A stretch of 64,000 bases of DNA from Bettongia penicillata ogilbyi. Lineage: Eukaryota > Chordata > Mammalia > Diprotodontia > Potoroidae. The stretch's first letter is position 1. Each line of letters begins with the position of its first letter. The DNA is taken from contig JAJHZJ010000414.1 of NCBI GenBank assembly GCA_023548195.1, positions 1 through 64,000 of the forward strand. The letters are read 5' to 3'. Positions 24,001 to 33,779 of this stretch are shown here, in pieces. The notes beneath the pieces are model-generated. The model had not been told where the DNA came from and made no database searches. It worked only from the letters and a program-made list of their open reading frames with translations. Both the position numbers and the translations under genes were made by a program.

Positions 24001-25032
24001 TTAAGTTCTGGCGTTTTGGTCAAGAAACTCTGGAAATCCCTTACTTTGTTGAATGACTTTCTCCTTGCCTGAAATGTTATGCTTAACTCTGATCCTTGGT
24101 TGTAGTCCCAACTCCTTTGCCTTACAGAATATTGGGTTCCAATTCTTTCGATCTTTTAATGTAGAAGCTGCAAGGTCCTGTGTAATCCTGATTGTATCTC
24201 CTTGATATTTAAATTGTTTCTTTCTGGCTGCTTGTAATATTTTCTCCTTCACTTGATAACTCTGGAATTTGGCAACTATATTTCTTGGGGTTTTGAGTTT
24301 GGGATCCCTTTCAGGAGGGGAACGGTGGATTCTTTTGATGACTATTTTGCCCTCTGAATCTAGTACTTCTGGGCAGTTTTCTTTGATGATTTCCTGGAAG
24401 ATAATGTCCAGGCTCTTTTCTCCATCCTGGGTTTCTGGAAGGCCAATAATTCTTAAGTTTTCTCTTTTGGATCTATTTTCCAGGTCAGTTGTTTTTCCAA
24501 TTAGATATTTTACATTTTCTTCTATCTTTTCATTCTTTAGATTTTGTTTGACTGATTCTTGCTGTCTCATTGAGTCGTTAGTTTCTACTTGCCCAATTCT
24601 AATCTTCATCAAATTGTTTTCTTCTGTTAACTTTTGTATCTCCTTTTCCATCTGCCCAGTTTTTCCCTTTAAGAAGCTATTTTCTCCAGTTAATTTTTGT
24701 ACTTCCTTTTCCATTTTCCCTTTCAGGAAGTTATTTTCTCCAGTTAATTTTTGAACTTCTTTTTCCATTTGTTCAATTTTCCTTTTCAAGGAGATGTTCT
24801 CATCAGTGAATTCTTTGTTAATAATTTTAAAATCATTGGCCAGTTTATCTTCTATTTCCTTCTTCAGCTGTTCCAGGAGAGCTGCCTGTACTTGCGAGTA
24901 GTTCATAGTCCCTTCTGAAGTTTCATATGGAAGTACAGTCTCAGCTGTGACCTCTTTGGGGTTTGTGTTTTGGTCCTTATCCCCATAGAAAGATTCTATG
25001 GTTCTTTAGGCACTCTGCTTTTTCCTGTTCAT
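24001..25032 (-). pseudogene. L1 ORF1 (premature stop at codon 9; long open part 24906-24001)
   Basis: L1 ORF1 encodes the RNA-binding chaperone of the L1 particle. The family start is probably the ATG at 25032; an in-frame TAA at codon 9 (25008-25006) cuts it, and the next ATG in frame at 24906 leaves 301 open codons to the stop at 24001. Order of parts in those 301 residues: coiled coil to about 118, with an 18/21-residue tandem repeat at 47-103; YLIGKTTDLENRSKRENLRI at the start of the RRM; then IVIKRIHRSPPERDPKLKTP and DTIRITQDLAASTLKDRKNW of the C-terminal domain. No other frameshift was seen. Because only the extreme N-terminus is affected, a shortened protein could be made from the downstream ATG. 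Confidence 0.85.
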
Positions 25033-26006
25033 GATGTTGATTGAGTGTTGTGGCTTCTGGTTCTTTCAGTCAGAAGCTAGAGAATTTTTTGCTGAGCTGA
25101 TGTGTGAAAAAGCTAAAAGCAGGTTTTTGTTTGGTGTTTCCCTGATCAGCCCTGAGTTTAGCTTGTTAAGTGTGGGGAAAGGGTGGTCTGGTCACAGGAG
25201 ATCTCCTCAGCTGAACTGAGGCAAAGGCAAGCTCAGGGGCTGGTAATCCCAGCTGCCCTATTGTCTTTCTGATTCCCCTGGACAGCTGAGGCACGCCTAA
25301 ATGCTAACATGTGTTCCCACCCCTCCTGGAGCTCCTCTCCTGGCGCTGAAGCTTGCCTAGGTCCTAGTGCAAGTTTTCTCTGCCCTGGTTCCTCTGTCCT
25401 TTGGGTTTGCCTCTGCCACCATAGGAGAAATCCCCCTTAGCTATTTTCCTCATCTCAAGTGTTATGAGAGTATTGGTCTCCTTCTTCTATTTCTATTGAT
25501 CTGGGATTTTTCTGGGGAGATAGTTTATGGTTCTTTCACGGTCATCAAGGGGGGAGGAGAGAGCATTTACTGATCACTCCACCATCCTGGCTGTTGGAAG
25601 TTCAAGTAGGTGACTTACTGAAGTTTGATCTTCAGGCTGAAGGCCTCAGGAGCTGCTGTGCTGATAATCTGGTGCTCCATGGCTCTCACTGACTCGGTTC
25701 GGCTTGTCTCCTGCTCTGGGTGCTGCTCCCTCTGGTTCCGCCTGCCACTCAGGTTTCTCGGATATCTTCTGCTCCGCTGTGCTGGCTGTGCTGCACTGTG
25801 CACTCTGGGCTCACCCCCATGGAACAGATCCTTCCCGTGGACCTTCCAGTCCAACCTGAGCTCCAAATCCGTCACCATCTGTCTCCCACTTGATTCCGCA
25901 CCTCCAAAATTTGGTCAGATTCTCCTTTCAGAGGTACCTGGAGGAGTTTGTCTGAGAGCTTAGGTGAGGCGCTGCTCTCATTCCTCCATCTTGGCTCCGC
26001 CCCCCA
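25033..26006 (-). promoter_or_regulatory. L1 5' UTR / internal promoter with two start-like modules
   Basis: The transcript-start end carries GAGCCAAGATGGAGG (YY1-like). A second start-like sequence, GCCAGGATGGTGGAGTGATC on the minus strand, occurs about 0.41 kb further in (25593-25571). The region is richer in G+C and CpG than the rest of the element. A 108-bp piece (25811-25918) recurs perfectly at 27570-27677. Confidence 0.6.
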
Positions 26007-26019
26007 CAAAAGAGATTCA

Positions 26020-26759
26020 AAAAGCCAATGAGGAGAAGAATGCTTTCAAAAGCAGAATTAGCCAAATGGAAAAAGAGGTTCAAAAGCTCACTGAAGAAAA
26101 TAGTTCTCTCAAGATTAGAATGGAACAGATGGAGGCTAATGACTTTCTGAGAAAGCAAGAAATCACAAAACAAAACCAAAAGAATGAAAAAATGGAAGAA
26201 AATGTGAAATATCTCATTGGAAAAACAACTGACCTGGAAAATAGATCCAGGAGAGACAATTTAAAAATTATGGAACTACCTGAAAGCCATGATAAAAAAA
26301 AAGGGCCTACACATCATCTTTCATGAAATTATCAAGGAAAACTGCCCTGATATTCTAGAACCAGAGGACAAAATAAGTATTGAAGGAATCCACCGATCAC
26401 CGCCCGAAAGAGATCCAAAAAGAGAAACTCCTAGGAATATTGTGGCCAAATTCCAGAATTCCCAGCTCAAGGAGAAAATCTTGCAAGCAGTTAGAAAGAA
26501 AGAATTCCAGTATTGTGGAAATACAATCAGGATAACTCAAGATCTAGCAGCTTCTACATTAAGGGATCGAAGGGCGTGGAATAGGATATTCCAGAAGTCA
26601 AAGGAACTAGGACTCAAACCAAGAATCACCTACCCAGCTAAACTGAGTATAATACTTCAGGGGAAAATATGGTCTTTCAATGAAACAGAGGACTTTCAAT
26701 CATTCTCGATGAAAAGACCAGAGCTGAAAAGAAAATCTGACTTTCAAACACAAGAATGA
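26020..26759 (+). pseudogene. HAL1 copy 2 ORF1, C-terminal part
   Basis: After the nested L1, ORF1 resumes in the same frame: end of the coiled coil (QMEKEVQKLTEENSSLKIRM), then YLIGKTTDLENRSRRDN, the entrance to the RRM, and the C-terminal domain with IHRSPPERDPKRETPRNIVA and NTIRITQDLAASTLRDRR. A net one-base change in the A run at about 26287-26295 shifts the frame once, so two overlapping open stretches are seen (ending 26326, starting 26289). Removing the nested L1 leaves 1,102 nt, one more than a multiple of three, which agrees with a single extra base. Stop at 26757-26759. Confidence 0.85.
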
Positions 26760-26894
26760 GAAGAAGCATGAAAAAGTAAACAGCAAAGAGAAGTCATAAG
26801 GGACTTACCAAAGGTGAACTGTTTACATTCCTATATGGAAAGACAATATTTGTAACTCTTAAAACTTTTCAGTATCTGGATAGTTGGTGAGACC

Positions 26895-26925
<31 letters not shown>

Positions 26926-26975
26926 TGTACATGTGTGCGTGTGCACACACATACACACATGCATGTACATACAGA
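26895..26975 (+). repeat. CA/TG microsatellite in HAL1 copy 2
   Basis: ACACAC run from about 26897 to 26924 followed by mixed ATGTACATGTGTGC and CACACATAC units, at the ORF1/3' UTR junction of the element. Confidence 0.9.
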
Positions 26976-27569
26976 GACAGAGAGCATGGAGTGAATTGAA
27001 TAGGATGGGACCATATCTTAAAAGAAATTAAGGTAAATGGTGAGAGAGAAATGTAGTGGGAGGAGAGAGGGTGAAATGGAATGGGGTAAATTATATCTCA
27101 TTCAAGAGGCAGGCAGGAGACTTTTTAGTGGAGGGAAAAAGAGGAGAGCTGAGAAAAAAACATGAAGTTTACTCTCATCACATTCGTCTAAAGGAAGGAA
27201 TAAAATGCACACTCATTTTGGTATGAAAACCTATCCTACAATACAGGAAAGTGGGGGAGAAGGAGATAAGCAGGGTGAGGGGGATGATGGAAGGGAGGGC
27301 AATGGGAGGAGGGAGCAATTTGAAGTCAACACTCTTGGGGAGGGACAGGGTCAAAAGACAGAATAGAAACAATGGGGGGCAGGATAGGGTGGAGGGTAAT
27401 TCAGTTAGTCTTACACAACACGACTATCATGGAAGTCATTTGCAAAACTACACAGATAGGGCCCATATTGAATTGCCTGCCTTCCCAAAGGGAATGGGTG
27501 GGGAGGGAGGGATGGGGAGAATTTGGAACTCAAAGTTTTAGGAACAACTGTTGAGTATTGTTCTTCAAT

Positions 27570-27677
27570 TCACCCCCATGGAACAGATCCTTCCCGTGGA
27601 CCTTCCAGTCCAACCTGAGCTCCAAATCCGTCACCATCTGTCTCCCACTTGATTCCGCACCTCCAAAATTTGGTCAG
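27570..27677. repeat. Perfect 108-bp duplicate of 25811-25918
   Basis: Every base of 25811-25918 (part of the nested L1's 5' UTR) recurs here in the same orientation, 1,759 bp further on. It interrupts the HAL1 copy 2 3' UTR where copy 3 reads straight through (about 37362). A few bases (CAA) precede the copy, and GAAATAGGAAATATTATTT follows it, resembling scrambled local sequence. About 8 bp expected from copy 3 are missing. There is no poly(A) tail or clear target-site duplication, so this looks like a repair-type templated insertion. Confidence 0.9.
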
Positions 27678-27958
27678 GAAATAGGAAATATTATTTCTAG
27701 GAAATAAGAAATACAGTTAATGGGGAATAGAAAGTCATCTGGCCCTACAGGACAAAAGAGAAGATGGGGACAAGAGAAGGGAGGGATGATAGAAGAGAGG
27801 GCAGATTGGTGATAGGTAAAATTAGAATGCTCGGTGTATTGGGGTGGGGGGAGGGGATAAATGGGGAGAAAATTTGGAACCCAAAATTTTGTGAAAATGA
27901 ATGTAAAAAGTTAAATAAATAAATTTATATTTAAAAAAAAAGAAAGAAAGAAAATTCC

Positions 27959-28335
27959 CCCAATAGAGAACCAGTAAAAGAACATGAAGAGATCATTTTT
28001 TAAGAAGGAAATAAAAATGGTTGATAATTACTTGAAAGGTATTCCTATAGCTTTCAAGCTTTCTAATAGCCAAAGAAATGGAGATTAAAACAACTTCAAG
28101 ATATTAGCCCCTTGTGTCTATCAAATTATAAAAGGTAGCTAAAAATAAAAGATAAAATTTAGTATTAGAAGTGTTCTAAGGAAACAGGAACCCTACTAGA
28201 TTATTATTAATGGTATTACAATCATAATAGTAGTATTATATTATAGATTGATGCAATCTTTTTGGAAAGGAATTTTACACCATACAAGTCATATAAGGAT
28301 CGTGTCATTTGACTCAGTGACCTTACTGCTGGAAC
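27959..28335 (+). mobile_element. Old L1 3'-region fragment, right part
   Basis: Continuation of the L1 interrupted by HAL1 copy 2: CCCCAATAGAGAACCAGTAAAAG and later AAAGAAATGGAGATTAAAAC follow the usual order of the L1 ORF2 end. Degenerate, no long open frame. Confidence 0.65.
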
Positions 28336-29858
28336 CATATTCTGAGTGTTATAAGAAAGGGGAAAAGGAACTACCTTTAAAAAATATTTATAGCTACAAC
28401 TTATTTCACATTAGCTCACCTAAGCTTCATCAACTCCACAATACCCAGACCAACCTTGGGCAGCACTGAAGTGGTCTATGCTGCAAAATGTGCTGTTTCC
28501 TCCATCCCCTAATATTCCCACCCCTCTGCCAGAGTAGACAGAATAATGCTAGTGCTGACCTTTGTGGAAAAAAAACTGAAGCCAATCATACCTGGCTGCA
28601 ACTGAAGGGTTAACTAGGTATTCAGGAAGGTTGAGAAGTATTGAGGATCCAGGAAAAGAGATTTCTTTTTCATGTGTAAATACAATTTCTCCTCTAAGGT
28701 TAAGGTTTTAGTGACCATAACTATAGTTCCCACTTTCTATAAGTATTGTAAGTATTCTAATATTACCCAGAACAAAGTCAGTTGTATCTACTCCCCAGGA
28801 TTTTAAAGGTACTCCTGAGGGACTGGATGTCTTTTATCTAAGTCTACCAGTTTAAACGGATTTGGATGTGGTTCCCCCATTGGTAATTACCAATGACTGA
28901 TACTCCAGTTCCATTTAACAAATTAACTCAGTCAACTTTTGCCAAGTGTAATATTTCCTTTGTAGACATAGCAGGAATAGAAGTACTAACATATCCCCCT
29001 AACACCTCAGCAGCACACTCTCCCCTATACTCTCAGTCTCTGGGGAAAGTGGACTCAGACTCTACAAAGTTTCCATATAGCATTTTTCTCACCAAGTTCA
29101 CATACAAATGTATCAGCACCACTGAATGAGTCTATCTCAGCTACTGCTGAATTGGGTCCCAAAGGTCACTCCTTGATCCTGGGGACCTCAAGGCTAGACT
29201 TATTTGCTATAAATCCCAGCATGGACTCTATTCCCCAATCTCCTGGTGACTAGCTCTCCCGATCTTTCAAAACTCTACAGGTTGTAGCTTCCAATATCCA
29301 TCATCTTAAACAAAAGGACAAATGCCGATGCAAAGAACCAAGGCTCATGTTCATGAGTCACATGTTGACCTTAGATAGGGAAGGGCCCATGTCTGTCCCT
29401 TTACAGCATTCTCTCTTCTCTCACCAGAACATTGCCATGGAAGAAGAAAAGAAATTCTGGTTAACTAGTGTCTTTTGAATGCAATCCCAAATCCTACTAG
29501 GCTTCTCTTTACCACATGGTTAGCTGATAGGAGCCAATTATAGAACGTCTATACATGCTACAAAGTTCATGTGGGGATTACATCAGCAGAATACTCTACA
29601 GGCTCATCAAGCCTTACATTATTGATCAGTACCCCATTACAATAGTAGTAAATTTTAACAGTGTGCAATTTGCAAAACTTTTGATTGCATCTAAGAGTTT
29701 TCTTAAGATCTCTAAAGAAGGCACTCTGTTTTAATATTTCATCATTGTGAAAAATATATTATGCACCCATTTGGCTATGGTGCTTTGCTGTTATTTGTAG
29801 AGACCAGAGTAGGTCAAAAAGAACATTTTCTTCCTGCAAATAACCACTATCATAACCA
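28336..29858. other. Unclassified 1.5-kb block
   Basis: No exon or repeat could be assigned with confidence. A 78-codon open frame (28893-29129) has no recognised motif. It may be a decayed retroelement, but nothing in the sequence proves it. Confidence 0.35.
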
Positions 29859-29859
29859 A

Positions 29860-30010
29860 ATGATTGTGCTTGTCCTTCGTTGCCAAAGGAGACCATGCCA
29901 TATGAGTAATGATGACATGACTTGCACCTGACTTTGTTTTGAGTGAGGGAGGGCTGTGCAGGTCACCAGCCTCACTTCTCCTCCAAAGCCATCGAAAAGC
30001 TCTGGAGAAT
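29860..30010 (-). repeat. SINE with AAC-type tail (RTE-like), minus strand
   Basis: GTGCTTGTCCTTCGTTGCC, AATGATGACATGACTTGCAC, GAGTGAGGGAGGGCTGTGCA and CCAGCCTCACTTCTCCTCCA are the reverse complement of the 20.8-kb copy. Confidence 0.8.
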
Positions 30011-30369
30011 GGAGGAAATATCTTGATTCCCTACTGTGGAACTACCATCTTAACACTTCACTTAAGGAGAAGTCATAGTCATAACTATAATAGGATGCCA
30101 ACAACCCTATCATTATACAGCAAATAACCAAAAATAAAGGAAAAAGTTCTTGGAAGATCTGAAAAAGTGATGACAAAATCCAATCCTTTTGTTCCTAGAA
30201 GAGCCCTTCAGAACCTGTTGATGCTATTTAAATCCATTCCAAAAGTTTGATTATCTGGTGTCCCACCATTCATCAATTTTAAAAGAGCCAAGTGAGAAGA
30301 AGAGGTGAATTATTAGACATGGATACACTGAGAACAGTTTAATAGCAAAGTAGAAAAAGAAAAACTAAT

Positions 30370-30437
30370 TTATCCATTCAACAAATATTTATTGAGTACC
30401 TATTATTTTGCTAGGTGCTCTGTTTCTAACTCAAAAG
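30370..30437 (-). repeat. L2 3' tail, minus strand
   Basis: CATTCAACAAATATTTATTG and GAGTACCTATTATTTTGCTA; the foldback MITE is inserted into it. Confidence 0.75.
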
Positions 30438-30640
30438 CAGGGGTGGGAAACCTGCTGTTTTAAGGTCACATGTGAACTTCTGGGTCCTTAGGTGTGGCCA
30501 TTTGACTAAGTCTAAGTTTTACAGAACAAATCCTTTTATTAAGGGGATGTGTTTTGTGAAGTTTGGATTCCGTCAAAGGGTCACATTTGGAGACCTAGAG
30601 GGCCACATATGGCCTCCACGAAGCAGGTTCCCCACTCCTG
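30438..30640. mobile_element. Foldback hAT-like MITE
   Basis: 203 bp, beginning CAGGGGTGGGAAACCTG and ending CAGGTTCCCCACTCCTG. The two halves are imperfect reverse complements along almost their whole length. Near-identical 8-bp flanks, CTCAAAAG (30430-30437) and CTCAAAGA (30641-30648), fit a hAT-type target-site duplication. It encodes no transposase. Confidence 0.8.
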
Positions 30641-30744
30641 CTCAAAGAACTTATAACCTAAAGCAGGCATAAGGACTCTAAAAACACAGGAGTACACACA
30701 CATCTCGATAGCATCTGAGATCATCACTGTGTCACATATGCAGT

Positions 30745-30847
30745 ACAAATCAACAAGCCAACAAACATTTATTAAATCTCCATGATGTGCCAGGGATACA
30801 ATGAAAGGCAAAATCAGTCCTTGATCTCCAGGCACTTACATTCTCTG
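30745..30847 (-). repeat. L2 3' tail, minus strand
   Basis: AACAAACATTTATTAAATCT, ATGATGTGCCAGGGATACAA and CCAGGCACTTACATTCT; continues at 31021 after a SINE. Confidence 0.75.
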
Positions 30848-31020
30848 GGTCATCTCTAGTCATCTTAACTTTGGTCTTGCTCTGGATTCCAATGATTCTG
30901 GGAAAAGAGAGTGAGACTGATGACTAGATAGAGCTCTGCCTTACATCAAATTCCCTTGGAAGCCGAGACATTGCCCTCTCAATGTCATTGATCCTTTTGA
31001 GAACAAGAATAAACAACATT
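30848..31020 (+). repeat. SINE with AAC-type tail, sense, inside L2
   Basis: GAGCTCTGCCTTACATCAAA, GAGACATTGCCCTCTCAATG, TCATTGATCCTTTTGAGAAC and AAGAATAAACAACATT. A 7-bp ACATTCT repeat (30838-30844, 31022-31028) is the likely target-site duplication. Confidence 0.75.
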
Positions 31021-31605
31021 CACATTCTAATAGGGGAAGAAATATGCAAACAACTAAATAAAATCAAGACATATACCAGATAAACTGGAGATAATCTCAG
31101 AGGGAATGTACTAAAATTAAGGAAGGCTTCTTGCAGAAGGTGGAACTTTAGCTGAAACTTGAAGGAAGTCAGGAGATGACATGAAGAGAGAAAGAATTCC
31201 AGGCATGGGAGACAGTCAATGGAAATTCACAGAGTTGAGGGATGGAGTGTCATGTTTGAGAAATATGAAGGAGGACAATATCACTGGATTGAAAAGTATG
31301 TGGAGGGGAGTCAGGTGTAAGAAGACTGGAAAGTCAAGAAGGGACCAGTTTATGAAGGGCTTTAACAGCCCAGAAGAGGATTTTATAGTTGATCCTGAAG
31401 GTAATAGGGAGTCACTGGAGTTTATTGAATAGGGAAGTGACACGGTCAGATCTAAGCTTTAGAAAGATCACTTTGAGTGGAGAGAGAATTGAGACTGAGA
31501 CCAACCAGAAGGCTGTTACAATAATTCAGGCTTGAGGGGTTGAGAGTCTAGAGCCAAGTGGTGGTGATGAGGGTTGGAAAGGTGGGGAGATTCAGGAACC
31601 CCTCC
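31021..31605 (-). mobile_element. L2-type LINE, minus strand
   Basis: GGTGGAACTTTAGCTGAAAC, GGGACCAGTTTATGAAGGGC, CACTGGAGTTTATTGAATAG and GAAGGCTGTTACAATAATTC follow the reversed RT C-terminus (RLDYCNSLL block near 31500-31540). A related short piece recurs at 32400-32480. Confidence 0.8.
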
Positions 31606-32056
31606 CCATCTCCCTCTCACCCCTCTCCCTCCACCAGAGTACCATCTAGGATGAATTCACGGGCTCAAGCATTCTTGAAGTCAAGGGGCTAAAAATATAT
31701 TGTTATGCTTTTTGGTGGGCAGGAGCTTTTAGAGAACCTGCAATTTGAAAGAGTGTACAGGGAAAGTTTATATAGGCTAAACTATAGGAAAACATGTGCC
31801 AAATATGCTAACTAGGTGACTCAGGGTGGGATTAGAGTGGTTAAGGAGCAGTCAATTCTTAAAAGAACATACACTTCTAGTATCTATTGCATAGGTGTTT
31901 TACCCAGAGTTCATCAGGAAATTGTCCAAGGCAGGGCTACAGGGAGGTGAAGCTTTAGGCCTGAAATGTCATTAAGTCAACTCATGGTCAGGGCTGACTG
32001 GGAAATACCCAGGCTTCCCCCATTAAGGTCTTGTTTTGACAAGATAACACAGGGAG

Positions 32057-32058
<2 letters not shown>

Positions 32059-32102
<44 letters not shown>
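32059..32102 (+). repeat. (AT)n microsatellite, 22 units
   Basis: Uninterrupted alternating A and T for 44 bp. Confidence 0.98.
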
Positions 32103-32105
<3 letters not shown>

Positions 32106-32399
32106 TAAATCTAGGATGCACATAATGAGGAGTCCAGGATGCATATGAGGTAGGGAAATGGTATAGATAGTCCAATGAGTACTAAATATCTTTATGAACC
32201 TGTATACAGCCAGTTCAGCCAGTATACAGCCAGTCCAAACTTATAAATTCCATAGTGCCACTGGCTACTATATCAGGATTAATGTTGTCCTAGAACCAGG
32301 GGAAAACTGCCAGGGACAGTGTTTTAAGGCTAGGGAGAAATGTGATTTTTGGAATTGGGGTCCAAGCACAGGTATCCAAGCTCCCCATCAGTGGCAGTG

Positions 32400-32480
32400 G
32401 CAGAAGAGATAAGAGAATGTATATGAGAGATATTACAAAGGCAAAATTGCCAAGATTTGGCAACTGATTCAGGTGATGTT
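32400..32480 (-). repeat. L2 fragment, minus strand
   Basis: GAGAGATATTACAAAGGCAA and TTTGGCAACTGATTCAGG continue the reversed L2 order after 31605, so 31606-32399 is probably a later insertion or unaligned L2. Confidence 0.6.
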
Positions 32481-32679
32481 CATAAAAACAACCCAGAGAT
32501 ATAAAGTCATAGGTCCATAATATTCAAAATATTATGTTTAAGGTGGCAGGAAAAATGGGTAGTACACTTTGTCATCAACAGCAGCAAATACATGTGCATT
32601 GTCTACTTAATACAGAAAACATAGTGCTAAGTATTGCAGATATCAAGATGTATAAAATAATGGTCCTGGTGAGCACTGA

Positions 32680-33200
32680 GAGTCCTGGTGGCCAGGATGA
32701 GGGCAGTAATTAGAATCTCTCCATTGTACTTCACCCTCATCAGAACCTATCTGACATACTCTATTCACTTCTGGGCACCATATTTTAAAAAGAAAATTGA
32801 CAAGGTGGTATATAATTTGAGAAGAGCAACTAGGACAGGGAGAGACCTTGAAAACACATCATACAAAGATTGATTTTAGGACTTGGGAATGTTTTTAGTC
32901 TTAAAGAGACCGAGGGATATATGATTCAAATACTCTTCTAGTATTTGAATGTCTGTCATGTTCAAGTGTTTCCAAGGCCACGCTAGAAGCAAAGGGTTTC
33001 ATCCATTCTTATAGGTTTCAGAGAGGCAGATTTCAGCTTGATACAAAATTCTGAACAACTATGACTACACAAAGGTGTGATGGGCTGCCTTGGGAAGGTA
33101 AAGGACTTCACGTCTCCAGGTTTTGGAGATGTCATAGAGGGATTCGTGTGTTCAGACAATGGTTAGACTACATAGCTTCTTTTCCAACTCTGAGAACATG
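32680..33200 (+). mobile_element. CR1/L3-type LINE 3' region, sense
   Basis: TATTCACTTCTGGGCACCAT, TTTTAAAAAGAAAATTGACA, AGAGCAACTAGGACAGGGAG and TGACTTAG-like downstream text follow the CR1/L3 reverse-transcriptase C-terminus (translation around 32750-32790 gives YSIHFWAPYF). Degraded. Confidence 0.75.
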
Positions 33201-33228
33201 TAGCATAGTTACTTGGCATGTGAACTAG

Positions 33229-33375
33229 CAGTGGGGAACTTGTCGCCTGGAGGCCGCATGTGGCCCTCTAGGTCCTCAAGTGCAGCCTCACCCAACTACT
33301 TAGATTCATCAAAGGGCTGCACTTGAGGACCTAGAGGGCCACATATGGCCTAGAGGCCACATGTTCCCCACCCTG
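33229..33375. mobile_element. Foldback hAT-like MITE, short copy (hairpin)
   Basis: Arms of about 55 bp, from CAGTGGGGAACTTG to the mirrored CATGTTCCCCACCCTG, pair across a loop of about 30 bp. The inner arms GGTCCTCAAGTGCAGCC and GGCTGCACTTGAGGACC are perfect reverse complements. Same family as 30438-30640. Target-site duplication not clear. Confidence 0.8.
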
Positions 33376-33779
33376 CAGACAGTAAGCCTGAATTTTGTCA
33401 AGGAGTTTGGCAAAGTCTTTCATGATATTCTTATGGGTGAGATGGATAGATGTGGTGGTCTAGATTAGGATAAAGCAGTTAGCAAATTCAGAACTGGTTA
33501 TTTGCCCCATTTCTTAAAGCTCTGAGAAGACATTTCCTCTTATTCCTTTGCAGAGGTAGAAGCCCAGGGTGTGAAACATTTCATATAATGTCAGGTTCTC
33601 TCTCCTCCCTTGCCCCTTGATGCCCAGGCATTAATTAGTTTTGCTGGATTTTTTCTCTATTTCTTTTTTTAATTTTAATTCTTTGTTATAAAGGCTAGTC
33701 TCTGAGAAAGGAGGAAGGCTCCATGAGGGAATCTATAAGATGTAAAAACAAAAGATATCAATAAAAGTCTCTCTATATA

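Larger units (their letters stand above)
22222..26006 (-). mobile_element. L1, complete 5' end, 3' end inside ORF2, nested in HAL1 copy 2
   Basis: A 3.79-kb L1 on the minus strand. It starts at 26006 with GGCGGAGCCAAGATGGAGG and has about 0.97 kb of 5' UTR, ORF1 (25032-24001), a spacer of about 0.57 kb, and the first 1.2 kb of ORF2. It then ends in an A tail (T run at 22228-22239 on the + strand). A perfect 13-bp target-site duplication CAAAAGAGATTCA flanks it (22209-22221 and 26007-26019), so the 3' end inside ORF2 is the true end of the inserted copy, not a later deletion. An AATAAA on the minus strand (22277-22272) sits about 32 nt before the tail, as expected for premature polyadenylation of an L1 transcript. 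This is opposite to the usual 5' truncation of L1 copies. Confidence 0.92.
21204..27947 (+). mobile_element. HAL1 copy 2, full length, carrying a nested L1
   Basis: This element starts GGGGTAGGAGCCAAGATGGC and ends in an A-rich tail at 27947. An 11-bp duplication AAGAAAATTCC flanks it (21193-21203 and 27948-27958). Its own parts are the 5' UTR 21204-21859, ORF1 in two pieces (21860-22221 and 26020-26759), a CA microsatellite, and a 3' UTR to the tail. A minus-strand L1 (22222-26006) splits ORF1, and a 108-bp copy of that L1's 5' UTR sits at 27570-27677. Without insertions it would be about 2.8 kb, the same size as copy 1. There is no ORF2. It is the least decayed HAL1 of the four here. Confidence 0.9.

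Noticed and set aside
24269..24754. 161-codon + strand frame
   Set aside because: It is the antisense shadow of L1 ORF1; the minus-strand frame has the recognisable coiled-coil and RNA-binding motifs.
28893..29129. Possible endogenous retrovirus fragment
   Set aside because: No LTR pair, primer-binding site or diagnostic pol/env motif could be shown; left as unclassified.
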